A stretch of DNA of 64,000 nt. Source: CAVRTJ01 sp964507185 (GTDB taxonomy: Bacteria > Acidobacteriota > UBA4820 > DSQY01). The notes beneath the pieces were generated by a model, which was not told the DNA's origin, made no database searches, and saw only the letters and a list, made by a program, of their open reading frames with translations. Below are positions 8,680-16,320 of this stretch, one piece after another (position 1 is the stretch's first letter; each line of letters begins with the position of its first letter). Position numbers and translations under genes: made by a program. The DNA lies in NCBI GenBank assembly GCA_964507185.1, contig CAZDOY010000007.1, forward strand, positions 1 to 64,000, in the 5' to 3' direction.

Positions 8680-10217
8680 TACGCGCCCTGAATCAGTGGG
8701 GGGGCGTCCATTTCAGAGGGAATGGCGAGGTCCAGCCATCGAAGGAGGGTCGGTGCGATAGATGCGAGCCCCCGTTCCCCGCCGGTATCGAGGTCGACCT
8801 CCTCGCCGGAAATCCATATGAAGGGGACGGGATTGCAGGTGTGGGCCGTGTGAATATGCACGCCGTCCGGCTCCCTCATGCACTCCAGATTACCGTGGTC
8901 GGCAGTCAGGGCGACCGCGCCGCCCATGCTCATCACCTTCTCCACCACCTGTCCCATGCATCCATCCACGGTCCGCGCGGCTTCGCAGACGGCGTCGAAA
9001 TCGCCCGTGTGGCCGACCATGTCCGGGTTCGCGAAGTTCAGCAGGACAAAATCGTACCGGCCGGTCTCCAGGCGTTCCAGCAACGCCTCGGTGATCTTCG
9101 GGGCGCTCATGGCCGGCTGAAGATCGTACGTGGCCACCTTGGGTGACGGAATGAGGACCCGGTCTTCACCGGAAAAGAGCTGCTCGCGGCCGCCGTTGAA
9201 GAAGAAGGTGACGTGCGCGTACTTCTCCGTTTCGGCGATTCTCAGCTGGTTCATGCCCGCGGTGGAGAGCACCTCACCGAAGGTGTTGGTGGGGATCTTC
9301 TGTTCGAAGGCTACCGGGAAAGAAAAGGACTTGCGGTAGCGGGTCATGGTGGCGTAAACGCTCAGCTTCGGTCTGACCTCGCGATCGAATCCCTCGAAAG
9401 AATCCTCGCCGAAGGCCATGCTGATCTGCCTGGCGCGGTCGGCGCGGAAGTTGTAGAAGACAATTCCGTCGCCGTCCCGTATGGTCCCGTACGGGCACGG
9501 AAGTATGATAGGCCGAATGAACTCGTCCGTTTCGTTCTTCTCGTAGCGGTCCCTCAGGGCCGCCACGGGATCGCCCTGGTGGTCGCCTTCGCCCAGGGTG
9601 TAGGCCCTGTAGGCCAGACGGATACGTTCCCACCTCTTGTCCCTGTCCATGGCGTAGTAACGGCCGACGAGCGTGGCGAGCGCTCCGGTGCCCAACTCGG
9701 AAACGAAGGCCAGAAAGTCTTCGACGTAACCGGCGCCGGCCGTCGGCGAGGTGTCCCGGCCGTCCATGATCGCGTGCACGGCCACCCGCTCCACGCCTTG
9801 TTGCTTCGCGATCTGCAACAGGGCCTTCAGGTGTTTGATGTGGCTGTGCACCCCCCCGTCGGAGAAGAGGCCCATGAAGTGCAGCGTCTTATTTCGTGAC
9901 GCCTTGCAGGCGCCGATAAGTACCTCGTTCTCGAAAAACGAACCGTCTTCTATGGACCGGGAAATCCGGGGCAGGTCCTGGAGGATCACGCGTCCTGCGC
10001 CCAGAGTCAGGTGTCCTACCTCCGAATTGCCCATCTGGCCTTCGGGGAGGCCTACGGCATGGCCCGAAGCCTGGAGAGGCCTCCAGGGATAGGTGTCCAT
10101 CCACCGCGGGATGTTCTTAAGGCCGGCCCGGGTGACGGCGTTGAACGGTCCGTCGGGGCCGAGCCCCCAGCCGTCCATGACCGCTAAAACGAGCGGTCGC
10201 CGTACGTCGGTCGCCAT
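8679..10217 (-). CDS. gpmI: Cofactor-independent phosphoglycerate mutase
   Basis: A 512-aa 2,3-bisphosphoglycerate-independent phosphoglycerate mutase interconverting 3- and 2-phosphoglycerate. It has the N-terminal metal site VLAVMDGWG, the phospho-acceptor Ser in GQMGNSEVGH (Ser65), DGRDTSPTAG, the FYNFRADRARQ segment and the C-terminal metal ligands TADHGNLE. Length is normal for the family. The ATG at 10217 is chosen because the protein then begins at the family N-terminus; the frame stays open further upstream but that part lies inside the lapB-like gene. The real gene overlaps that neighbour by 34 nt. Confidence 0.95.
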   Translation of the reverse strand: MATDVRRPLVLAVMDGWGLGPDGPFNAVTRAGLKNIPRWMDTYPWRPLQASGHAVGLPEGQMGNSEVGHLTLGAGRVILQDLPRISRSIEDGSFFENEVLIGACKASRNKTLHFMGLFSDGGVHSHIKHLKALLQIAKQQGVERVAVHAIMDGRDTSPTAGAGYVEDFLAFVSELGTGALATLVGRYYAMDRDKRWERIRLAYRAYTLGEGDHQGDPVAALRDRYEKNETDEFIRPIILPCPYGTIRDGDGIVFYNFRADRARQISMAFGEDSFEGFDREVRPKLSVYATMTRYRKSFSFPVAFEQKIPTNTFGEVLSTAGMNQLRIAETEKYAHVTFFFNGGREQLFSGEDRVLIPSPKVATYDLQPAMSAPKITEALLERLETGRYDFVLLNFANPDMVGHTGDFDAVCEAARTVDGCMGQVVEKVMSMGGAVALTADHGNLECMREPDGVHIHTAHTCNPVPFIWISGEEVDLDTGGERGLASIAPTLLRWLDLAIPSEMDAPPLIQGA

Positions 10218-11578
10218 TGGATTTCCTGATAGAAGACCGGGTTGGGCTCCTGAATCTCCTGCATCAGCTCGTCCTTGAAGGTCGGGGAGAAGGTGTCCCA
10301 GCGCTGGCATTTGACGCAGTAGTCTTTCCAGTCGGGTGAGAAGTCGCCGCACGACGTGCAGCGGTAGTTCAACTCGAACGGATCGAGGACCCGGATCACT
10401 TCGCGGTAGTGGGCGCACGCCTCTCCCGTGGCGTCCCTGCGCTCCATGATGCGGCCCAGGTAATACTGGAGAAGTCCGGATTGTCTGATACTGCCCTCGA
10501 TTTCACGGAACAGCTTTTCGGCCTTTTCCAGCACCTCCAGACGATAGTAGAACCGGCCCAGGAGGAACTTGGGGAGTACCTTGCGGTCCGTGGAGCGAAT
10601 GAGGTTCTGGTACTGGCGGATGGCCCCTTCCGGGTCGCCTTTGTCCAGGTAGAGCTGCTCCATGGCGAACAGGCACATGGGAGAGGCGTTCTTCCTGTAT
10701 CCGTCCAGGTAAGCTACCACCGCCTCCTCTTCGCGACCTTCCATGAGGTATGCCTCCGCGAGTTTTATATAGGTCGCCTGTACGGAAGGGTATTTTTTCC
10801 GGACCTTTTCCAGGTGCGAAATGGCGTCCCTGTATTTCTCCTGCGCCATGAGATCCACGCCGATCTGGTACAGGAGTCCGGGCGTGAAGGGGGCGTCGGC
10901 GGCCCGCTCCTCGTCGAGTACGCGGGCCTCGCCGATGAGTTCCTGTATCTCGAGCGCCTTGCGCCAGTTGGCTTCCTTGATGTAAATGTCGCGCAGGATG
11001 CGGAGTGCCTTGAGGGCCCGTTTCGGCTGGATGCGGAGAATCTTGTTGAGGTACTTCTTGGCCTCCTTGTGGTTCTCGAGAAGGAGGTTGTCCTCCGTGA
11101 GGGCGTAGAGCGTGGCGATGTCCTCGGGGTGTTCGCTGAGCGCCTTCCGGTGCTGGCCGAGGGCTTCCTCGGCCCGTCCGAGCGATCTCAGTGCATCGCC
11201 GAGCTTGAGGAGGGCCGGAAGATAGCCGGGCTGGGCCTCCAGAGCTCTCTGGAAATGGTTGACCGCCTCGAGTGGCCGGCTGCCCAGAACGGCATCCAGC
11301 CCCTTCAAATAGAAAGACTCGGCCAGCCTTTCGTTCTGGCGCCTCAAGTCGGCTATCCACCTTCGCGTTACCTGCGCGATCCCCGTCACCGCGATCCAGA
11401 TGCCGAAACAGATGAAGCCGGCCATGAGCGAAAGCGCCAGGATCCATGCCAGGGGCAGTTGTACGCCGAAGAGGTTGAACGGCTCGCGCAGGAGGCCGGT
11501 GTTGAGGGACACGACTCCCACAATGAAAGCCATGGCTGCAATGAGAAGGGCGGTCAGCGTCGCAGTCTTTAGTCGCAT
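10184..11578 (-). CDS. lapB: LapA-LapB fusion: TPR regulator of LPS synthesis with C-terminal metal knuckle
   Basis: A 464-aa inner-membrane protein. Residues 1-75 contain two membrane helices separated by a short loop and followed by a basic helix, the layout of LapA/DUF1049. Residues 80-380 are TPR repeats. Residues 407-424 hold a rubredoxin-type metal site, C407-x2-C410 and C421-x2-C424 (CTSCGDF and YCVKC). TPR plus rubredoxin knuckle is the architecture of LapB/YciM, which steers FtsH-mediated LpxC turnover in enterics. LapA and LapB are usually separate neighbouring genes, so this appears to be a natural fusion. The LpxC role is inferred from family knowledge. Confidence 0.75.
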   Translation of the reverse strand: MRLKTATLTALLIAAMAFIVGVVSLNTGLLREPFNLFGVQLPLAWILALSLMAGFICFGIWIAVTGIAQVTRRWIADLRRQNERLAESFYLKGLDAVLGSRPLEAVNHFQRALEAQPGYLPALLKLGDALRSLGRAEEALGQHRKALSEHPEDIATLYALTEDNLLLENHKEAKKYLNKILRIQPKRALKALRILRDIYIKEANWRKALEIQELIGEARVLDEERAADAPFTPGLLYQIGVDLMAQEKYRDAISHLEKVRKKYPSVQATYIKLAEAYLMEGREEEAVVAYLDGYRKNASPMCLFAMEQLYLDKGDPEGAIRQYQNLIRSTDRKVLPKFLLGRFYYRLEVLEKAEKLFREIEGSIRQSGLLQYYLGRIMERRDATGEACAHYREVIRVLDPFELNYRCTSCGDFSPDWKDYCVKCQRWDTFSPTFKDELMQEIQEPNPVFYQEIQWRPTYGDRSF

Positions 11579-11587
11579 TGGCAGACT

Positions 11588-11944
11588 TTACTCGATAATG
11601 CCCCGATCCTGGAGCTCCTGGCACTCGAGGCAGTGCCGCGCCCAGGGCACAGCTTCCAGCCTCTTTCGCCCTATGGGGTTGCCACAGTTCTTGCACAGGC
11701 CGTAGTCAGCGGTCGCCACTTCGCGGAGCGCCTCGTCGATGACTCGGAGGAGCTTTCTGTCGGAGTCCGACAAGGAGAACCAGAATTCCTTGTGGTAGTT
11801 GGCCGAGGCCTCGTCGACGGAATCCAGCGCGCCGTCCAACCCCGCATCGCCGCTTCTTGAGAGCTTGTCCCGATAGGCGGTCTCGAATTCGCTCCGCTTT
11901 TCGGTCAGCAACTTTTCGAACTTCTTCCGCGTCTTCTTATCCAT
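11588..11944 (-). CDS. DksA/TraR-family C4 zinc-finger protein
   Basis: A 118-aa protein with an N-terminal coiled coil and a C-terminal C4 zinc finger formed by Cys84, Cys87, Cys105 and Cys108 (CKNCGNPIGRKR and HCLECQE). The coiled-coil tip carries D41-S-V-D44-E-A46, matching the DxxDxA tip motif that DksA inserts into the RNA polymerase secondary channel. A strong GGAGG lies 4 nt before the ATG. Its position in an operon of ribosome-assembly genes suits a factor coupling transcription to growth rate. It is shorter than E. coli DksA (151 aa), so it may be a DksA-like paralogue rather than the orthologue. Confidence 0.85.
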   Translation of the reverse strand: MDKKTRKKFEKLLTEKRSEFETAYRDKLSRSGDAGLDGALDSVDEASANYHKEFWFSLSDSDRKLLRVIDEALREVATADYGLCKNCGNPIGRKRLEAVPWARHCLECQELQDRGIIE

Positions 11945-11961
11945 GGCCCCTCCTTGATGTG

Positions 11962-12423
11962 CTACTTAGCGTATGCCTTACCCAAATAGGCGGCGTGGGC
12001 GCGATAAATCTGTTCCATTAGCATGAGCGCCGCCATCTCGTGGGGGTAGGTCATCCTCGAAAGGGAGACCCTGCAATCCACCCGCGAGAGAACTGTGTCG
12101 TCGAGGCCGAATGCACCGCCCACGAGAAAGGCCACGCGACGCCCTGAATCCTTGAGCGTGCCCAGCATGCGTGCAAAGGCCGGGCTGTCCATGGCCTCGC
12201 CCGACGCATCGAGAGCGATGAGCGTGCTGTTCCTGGGAGCACGGCGAAGGAGGTTGAGACCCTCCTCTTTTCTGACGGCCGATGGCTCTTTGCGACGGGA
12301 GGCGGATACCGCCGACAGGCTGACCTTCCAACCGCCGCCGATCATCGAAGCGTAGCGCTCGATCCCTGCCCGGAGACTCTTGTCTGAAATGCGCCCGACG
12401 TGAAGCACCGCTATCTCCCACAT
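11962..12423 (-). CDS. rlmH: 23S rRNA (pseudouridine1915-N3)-methyltransferase RlmH
   Basis: A 153-aa SPOUT methyltransferase that methylates pseudouridine 1915 in helix 69 of 23S rRNA. It shows the knot motifs LIALDASGEAMDS, FLVGGAFGLDD and the hallmark LSLSRMTYPHEMAALMLMEQIYRA near the C-terminus. The start at 12423 is preferred because the protein then opens MWEIAVLHVG, aligned with the usual RlmH N-terminus; an in-frame ATG at 12444 would add seven residues. It lies in the same operon as rsfS, and both act on the large ribosomal subunit. Confidence 0.9.
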   Translation of the reverse strand: MWEIAVLHVGRISDKSLRAGIERYASMIGGGWKVSLSAVSASRRKEPSAVRKEEGLNLLRRAPRNSTLIALDASGEAMDSPAFARMLGTLKDSGRRVAFLVGGAFGLDDTVLSRVDCRVSLSRMTYPHEMAALMLMEQIYRAHAAYLGKAYAK

Positions 12424-12447
12424 TCTCAATAACCCATGAATCATACC

Positions 12448-13374
12448 TTAAGTCGGCTCGCGCCTCAAATGAGCCCACAATGATTTCCGGCTTATGCCCA
12501 GCCATCGCGCCGCCTGCGTCCTGTTGCCCCCCACCCTCGCAAGGACGGACCGTATGTAGGCGTCCTTGAGCTCGTCCAGCGTCAATCGCTGCTTGAGGGC
12601 AGTATCCAGGGGTGTGTCGTCCACCCAGAAGTGGCCGGGGAGATCTTCGGCGGTGAGCGGATCTCCCCCTGCGAGCGCCAGGCCCTCCATGCGTTGCGCG
12701 AGTTCCCGTACGTTGCCCGGCCATCGGTGCGCACAGAGGGCGTCGAGCAGTCCGGCCGACATATTCGGGGTGGAGCGCTTCAATCTCCGGCACGCGAGCC
12801 TCAGAAAATGCCCGGCCATGACGGGGATGTCTTCGGACCGCTCACAGAGGTCCGGTATGTGGATACGCATTACGTCGAGACGATAAAGCAGGTCCGGACG
12901 CAGAAGGCCCTTGGCGGACAGGATCTCCGGCGGCTCCGAGAAGGACGCGATGATCAGGGCCTGGTTCTTCAAGGCCTTTGTTCCGCCGATCCTTTGCAGA
13001 ATCCCGCCCTCCAGAACGCGCAGCAGGGCTGCCTGCTGGGACGGGTGAAGCATTTCTATGCCGGTCAGGCAAAGTGTTCCGTTTCCCACCGCTTCGAAAA
13101 CCCCCCTGCGTCCTGAAACTCCCGTCGCCGTGCCTTTTTCCATGCCGAAGAGGTTGGCCTCCAGAAGTTCGGCGGGCACACCGCCGGCGTTCCATTCCAG
13201 GAAAGTCGATTGCGGATCGGGTCTTCGAGCGTGAAGATACCGGGCAAGGTGGCTCTTCCCGGACCCCGTTCGTCCTACGAGTACGACCGGGCTGCGGCCC
13301 TGGGCCGCTTTTTCGGCCAGGCGAAGAGCCGTCTTGAAAGCCGGATCCCTGCCCAGGGTGCGCGGAGTTGTCAC
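12448..13374 (-). CDS. Degenerate sigma-54 activator-type AAA+ protein with Fis-type HTH
   Basis: A 308-aa protein with a central AAA+ domain of the bacterial enhancer-binding type and a C-terminal Fis-like helix-turn-helix (about residues 285-303, NRTQAARWLGISRKSLWAHL). Walker A is kept (GRTGSGKS, residues 34-41). The sigma-54 contact loop reads GTATGV instead of GAFTGA (residues 81-86), the Walker B acidic pair is replaced (GTLCLTGIE where GTLFLDEI is normal), and the sensor I Asn region reads ASFS. There is no receiver or other sensory domain. It probably binds DNA but is unlikely to be a functional sigma-54 ATPase. The GTG start overlaps the rsfS stop (GTGA), placing it inside the ribosome-assembly operon. 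Confidence 0.8.
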   Translation of the reverse strand: MTTPRTLGRDPAFKTALRLAEKAAQGRSPVVLVGRTGSGKSHLARYLHARRPDPQSTFLEWNAGGVPAELLEANLFGMEKGTATGVSGRRGVFEAVGNGTLCLTGIEMLHPSQQAALLRVLEGGILQRIGGTKALKNQALIIASFSEPPEILSAKGLLRPDLLYRLDVMRIHIPDLCERSEDIPVMAGHFLRLACRRLKRSTPNMSAGLLDALCAHRWPGNVRELAQRMEGLALAGGDPLTAEDLPGHFWVDDTPLDTALKQRLTLDELKDAYIRSVLARVGGNRTQAARWLGISRKSLWAHLRREPT

Positions 13375-13733
13375 ATCTTCACCCGCGGGGCGTCCATCCA
13401 GATTCTCTCGAGACTGTAGTATTCCCTCTTTTCCTCAAGAAAAAGGTGAACAATGAAGAAACCGTAGTCCATGAGGACCCACACGCCGCCTGAGAGGCCC
13501 TCCATGTGGTGGCACTTGGTCCCGAAGCTCTCCTTGAGGGATTCGTCGATGGAACGTGCCAGGGCCTGCACCTGCCGAGTGTTGGTACCGTGGGCGACGA
13601 GGAAGTAGTCCGTCATGGTGGTCAGGGTGCGCAGGTCCAGCAGAACGGGATCGAGCGCCTTCCCGTCCTCGAGGACTTCCATGACCTTCAGGAGGATCTC
13701 TTTTTCGCTAGCGTCCAACTGGAACTCCTTCAT
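13371..13733 (-). CDS. rsfS: Ribosomal silencing factor RsfS
   Basis: A 120-aa RsfS/Iojap-family protein that binds ribosomal protein L14 and blocks subunit joining when nutrients are scarce. Typical segments are VLLDLRTLTTMTDYFLVAHGTNTRQVQALARSI in part, the GGVWVLMDYGFFIVHLF core strand, and EEKREYYSLERIW at the end. The ATG at 13733 is chosen because it overlaps the nadD stop by 4 nt (ATGA) and gives the standard family length; the frame stays open upstream but only inside nadD. Confidence 0.93.
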   Translation of the reverse strand: MKEFQLDASEKEILLKVMEVLEDGKALDPVLLDLRTLTTMTDYFLVAHGTNTRQVQALARSIDESLKESFGTKCHHMEGLSGGVWVLMDYGFFIVHLFLEEKREYYSLERIWMDAPRVKM

Positions 13734-14332
13734 GCCTTGGGGGCAGATAACCCCCTGTAAAGGTCTTGTTTGTATATATAGGCCGCGGCGGCGGGCGGGG
13801 TCAGGTCGTCGACGCGGCTTCCCTCGGCGATCCGCTCTCTTATTTTGGTGGAACTCGCGGCGATTGACGGGCACTGCAGAAACGCCACGCGGCCGCCGGA
13901 TAGCGAGGGGGGTGGAGAACCGTGGGATGCACTTTCCCGTGGGACAACCACCAGCGTCGCCCTCTGGAGAATCGTTTCGTACCTGTACCACTGCCCGAGG
14001 GTGTCGAAAGAATCTTGGCCCATGATGAGAAAGAACTCGTCCCCGGGGAACCTCAGCGAAAAGGCTTCCATCGTTTCTGCCGTGTAGGACACGCCCGATC
14101 TTTCCAGCTCGATGGTCTCGAGTACCCAGTCGTGGTGTCCCTGTATGGCGAGGGCGACCATGGCGGCCCGGTGGAAGGGCGCAGCGGCCGGGGCTGTCGT
14201 CTTCAAGGGTTGCCGGTTGCAGGGAACGAAGAGAATGCGGTCGAGATCCAAGTGCTCCTGGGCCGTCTGGGCCATGTAAAGGTGACCGTTGTGCGGGGGG
14301 TCAAAGGTTCCCCCAAGCAGCCCTGTCTTCAC
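13730..14332 (-). CDS. nadD: Nicotinate-nucleotide adenylyltransferase
   Basis: A 200-aa nucleotidyltransferase that adenylates nicotinate mononucleotide in NAD synthesis. It has the N-terminal GGTFDPPHNGHL motif with the (H/T)xGH signature and the C-terminal ASSTKIRERI (SSTxIR) motif. The GTG start at 14332 overlaps the obgE stop by 4 nt and begins MKTGLLGGTFDPP, as expected for the family. The nadD-rsfS pairing is common across bacteria. Confidence 0.93.
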   Translation of the reverse strand: MKTGLLGGTFDPPHNGHLYMAQTAQEHLDLDRILFVPCNRQPLKTTAPAAAPFHRAAMVALAIQGHHDWVLETIELERSGVSYTAETMEAFSLRFPGDEFFLIMGQDSFDTLGQWYRYETILQRATLVVVPRESASHGSPPPSLSGGRVAFLQCPSIAASSTKIRERIAEGSRVDDLTPPAAAAYIYKQDLYRGLSAPKA

Positions 14333-15330
14333 CCGCTTTCCTCCTGGAGGTAGTCCCAGCACCCGCCGAGCAGGCCTTTGAGACCCTTGTTGGTCGCCGC
14401 CGAGATCCGGTGGTACGACAGGCCCTTGTCCCTCACGTACTCCTTGAGTTCCTGCTCTGCGGCGTCGTCGAAGGGCAGGTCGGTCTTCGTGCCCGCGACG
14501 ATGACGGGCTTCTGGGCCAGGCCCGAACCGTACGCTTCGATCTCCCGCTCCACGGTCTTGTACCGCTGCAGGGGCGTCGAAGATGTATCGAAGAGGTCGA
14601 CGAGGTGAACCAGGACGCTGGTCCGCTCCACGTGTTTGAGAAACTGGTCGCCAAGACCCTGTCCCATGTGGGCGCCCTCGATGAGGCCCGGGATGTCGGC
14701 CACCACGAAGGACTGGTGATGCGCCCACTCCACGACGCCGAGGTAGGGCCGCAACGTGGTGAAAGGATAGGCGGCCACTTTCGGTCTGGCGTTTGTCACC
14801 GTCGAAAGGAACGTCGATTTGCCTGCGTTGGGCAACCCCACGAGCCCCACGTCCGCGAGGAGCTTGAGCTCGAGACGGACCCACCGGGCTTCGCTGTCGC
14901 CGCCCGGCTCGAACTCCCGGGGTGCCTGGTGCGTGGAACTCTTGAACCGCGCGTTCCCACGGCCTCCGCGCCCGCCCCTGGCGACGATGAACTTTTCCTT
15001 GGTTTCGGTGAGGTCGGCGAGCTGCTCGCCGGTGTCCTCGAGATAAACGACCGTTCCCATGGGCACGTTCACCACGAGGTGCTTGCCGCTCTTGCCCGTC
15101 TTGAGGCTCCCCTGGCCGTGTTGGCCCTTGGGCGCCTTGAAAATCCTCTTGTAACGGAAAGCTAAGAGAGTGCGAACCTGCGGCTTGGCGACCAGGACGA
15201 CGTTGCCGCCCCGTCCTCCGTCACCACCGTCCGGTCCGCCCCTGGGAACGTATTTCTCTCGCCGAAAGCTGACGCAACCAGACCCGCCCCGTCCCCCTTC
15301 TACGAAGATCCTGGCCGAGTCGATAAACAT
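14329..15330 (-). CDS. obgE: GTPase Obg/CgtA
   Basis: A 333-aa Obg GTPase involved in 50S subunit maturation and stringent control. The glycine-rich Obg fold is at residues 1-157 (GGRGGSGCVSFRREKYVP, GGDGGRGGNV), followed by the G domain with the P-loop GLPNAGKST, switch II DIPGLIEGAHMGQGLG, and GTKTDL. The variable C-terminal OCT domain is absent, which is common. It lies directly after rpmA, the classic rplU-rpmA-obgE order. Confidence 0.96.
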   Translation of the reverse strand: MFIDSARIFVEGGRGGSGCVSFRREKYVPRGGPDGGDGGRGGNVVLVAKPQVRTLLAFRYKRIFKAPKGQHGQGSLKTGKSGKHLVVNVPMGTVVYLEDTGEQLADLTETKEKFIVARGGRGGRGNARFKSSTHQAPREFEPGGDSEARWVRLELKLLADVGLVGLPNAGKSTFLSTVTNARPKVAAYPFTTLRPYLGVVEWAHHQSFVVADIPGLIEGAHMGQGLGDQFLKHVERTSVLVHLVDLFDTSSTPLQRYKTVEREIEAYGSGLAQKPVIVAGTKTDLPFDDAAEQELKEYVRDKGLSYHRISAATNKGLKGLLGGCWDYLQEESG

Positions 15331-15342
15331 CCAGAATTCGCG

Positions 15343-15597
15343 TCAGGGAGCCACAACGTCGACGTACACTCCCAATCTGCCGCGATGTCGGAAGGAAACC
15401 ACGCCGTCCGCAAGGGCAAACAGGGTATCGTCGCTGCCGCGACCTACCTTGATACCGGGCTTGAGCCGGGTGCCCCTTTGCCGGACCAGAATCGTCCCGG
15501 CCTTCACCTGCTGTCCGCCGAAACGCTTCATACCCAGGCGCTGGGAGTTGCTGTCTCTGCCGTTGCGTGAGCTACCCTGGCCTTTTTTGTGTGCCAT
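15343..15597 (-). CDS. rpmA: 50S ribosomal protein L27
   Basis: An 84-aa L27, the protein whose N-terminal arm reaches the peptidyl-transferase centre. It begins MAHKKGQGSSRNGRDSNSQR with the family's GRDSxxxRLGxK motif, and no N-terminal cleavage extension of the Firmicutes kind is present. It ends in GVYVDVVAP. It follows rplU by 13 nt and precedes obgE by 12 nt. Confidence 0.97.
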   Translation of the reverse strand: MAHKKGQGSSRNGRDSNSQRLGMKRFGGQQVKAGTILVRQRGTRLKPGIKVGRGSDDTLFALADGVVSFRHRGRLGVYVDVVAP

Positions 15598-15610
15598 GTG
15601 TCTCTCCGAA

Positions 15611-15919
15611 TCAGCCTTGCGCTATGTTCAGGATTTCTACTTCGGTGTAGGGCTGCCGGTGGCCATACAGCTTCTTGTACTGCTTCCGGCGCTTCTTATG
15701 GAAAACGAGAATCTTCCTGCGCTTCCCCTCACCGAGGACCTTGGCCTGCACGGTGAAGTCCTTCACTTCGGACGCCGCCCAGACCTTGTCTCCATCTGCA
15801 ACCAGGAGCGGCTTGAAGGACACTTCTTCGCCGTTCTCGACATTCAGGCGCTCCAGCTTGATCGTATCTCCGGCGGTTACCTTGTGCTGCTTGCCGCCGC
15901 TTTCAATTATCGCATACAT
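15611..15919 (-). CDS. rplU: 50S ribosomal protein L21
   Basis: A 102-aa L21 that begins MYAIIESGGKQHKV, the standard family N-terminus, and has the KRRKQYKKLYGHRQPYTEV RNA-binding tail. Another ATG lies two codons upstream at 15925, but it sits only about 1 nt from the GGAGG, while the ATG at 15919 has normal spacing of 7 nt, so I use 15919. This is the first gene of the minus-strand operon read from the promoter at 15949-15977. Confidence 0.95.
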   Translation of the reverse strand: MYAIIESGGKQHKVTAGDTIKLERLNVENGEEVSFKPLLVADGDKVWAASEVKDFTVQAKVLGEGKRRKILVFHKKRRKQYKKLYGHRQPYTEVEILNIAQG

Positions 15920-15948
15920 AGACATACCTCCGCACCGAGCGAACTTAG

Positions 15949-15977
15949 AATATACGCGTAAATGCCTGTTCTGTCAA
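15949..15977 (-). promoter_or_regulatory. Sigma-70-type promoter for the rplU operon
   Basis: On the minus strand, TTGACA (15972-15977) is followed by a 17-bp spacer and TATATT (15949-15954). Transcription should start near 15942, giving a leader of roughly 20 nt before the rplU SD. It is the best housekeeping promoter match in the window, as expected for a ribosomal protein operon. The short leader leaves no room for an L21 autoregulatory structure. Confidence 0.8.
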
Positions 15978-16320
15978 CACCAATCGGGCAGGGCGGGCAC
16001 CGCCGGATGGGGGGAGATCGTCGCCGGACCGGAGGAAGGGCGAACCAGAGGCCCCCGATGTCTGCGCGGCGGCACGATCGGCGCCGGTGTGACGCGCTTC
16101 TCGAGTGCGGTTCGCCCGGTGCCGCACCCTGTGCCGGGCCGCCGATGAGTACCCGGCTCGGAGTCCCTGCCGCGCTGACAGGCCCCTATCGACCGGACCA
16201 TCATCGCGTTCGCGACTGGGATGGGCCCAATCCCGGAGTAATCGGAGCGAAGCCGAGCTTTCAGCACTCGGCGTTCCGCGCCCGTCTGTCGTCTGATAGA
16301 ATCGCCTCGAAGGAGACTGG
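15978..16320. other. Intergenic gap upstream of the 610-aa gene
   Basis: About 340 nt between the rplU promoter and the next plus-strand gene. It is GC-rich, and I see no convincing ORF, RNA gene or repeat. An AAGGAG SD lies just before 16321. A possible -10 (TAGAAT, near 16296) has no matching -35 element. Confidence 0.5.
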
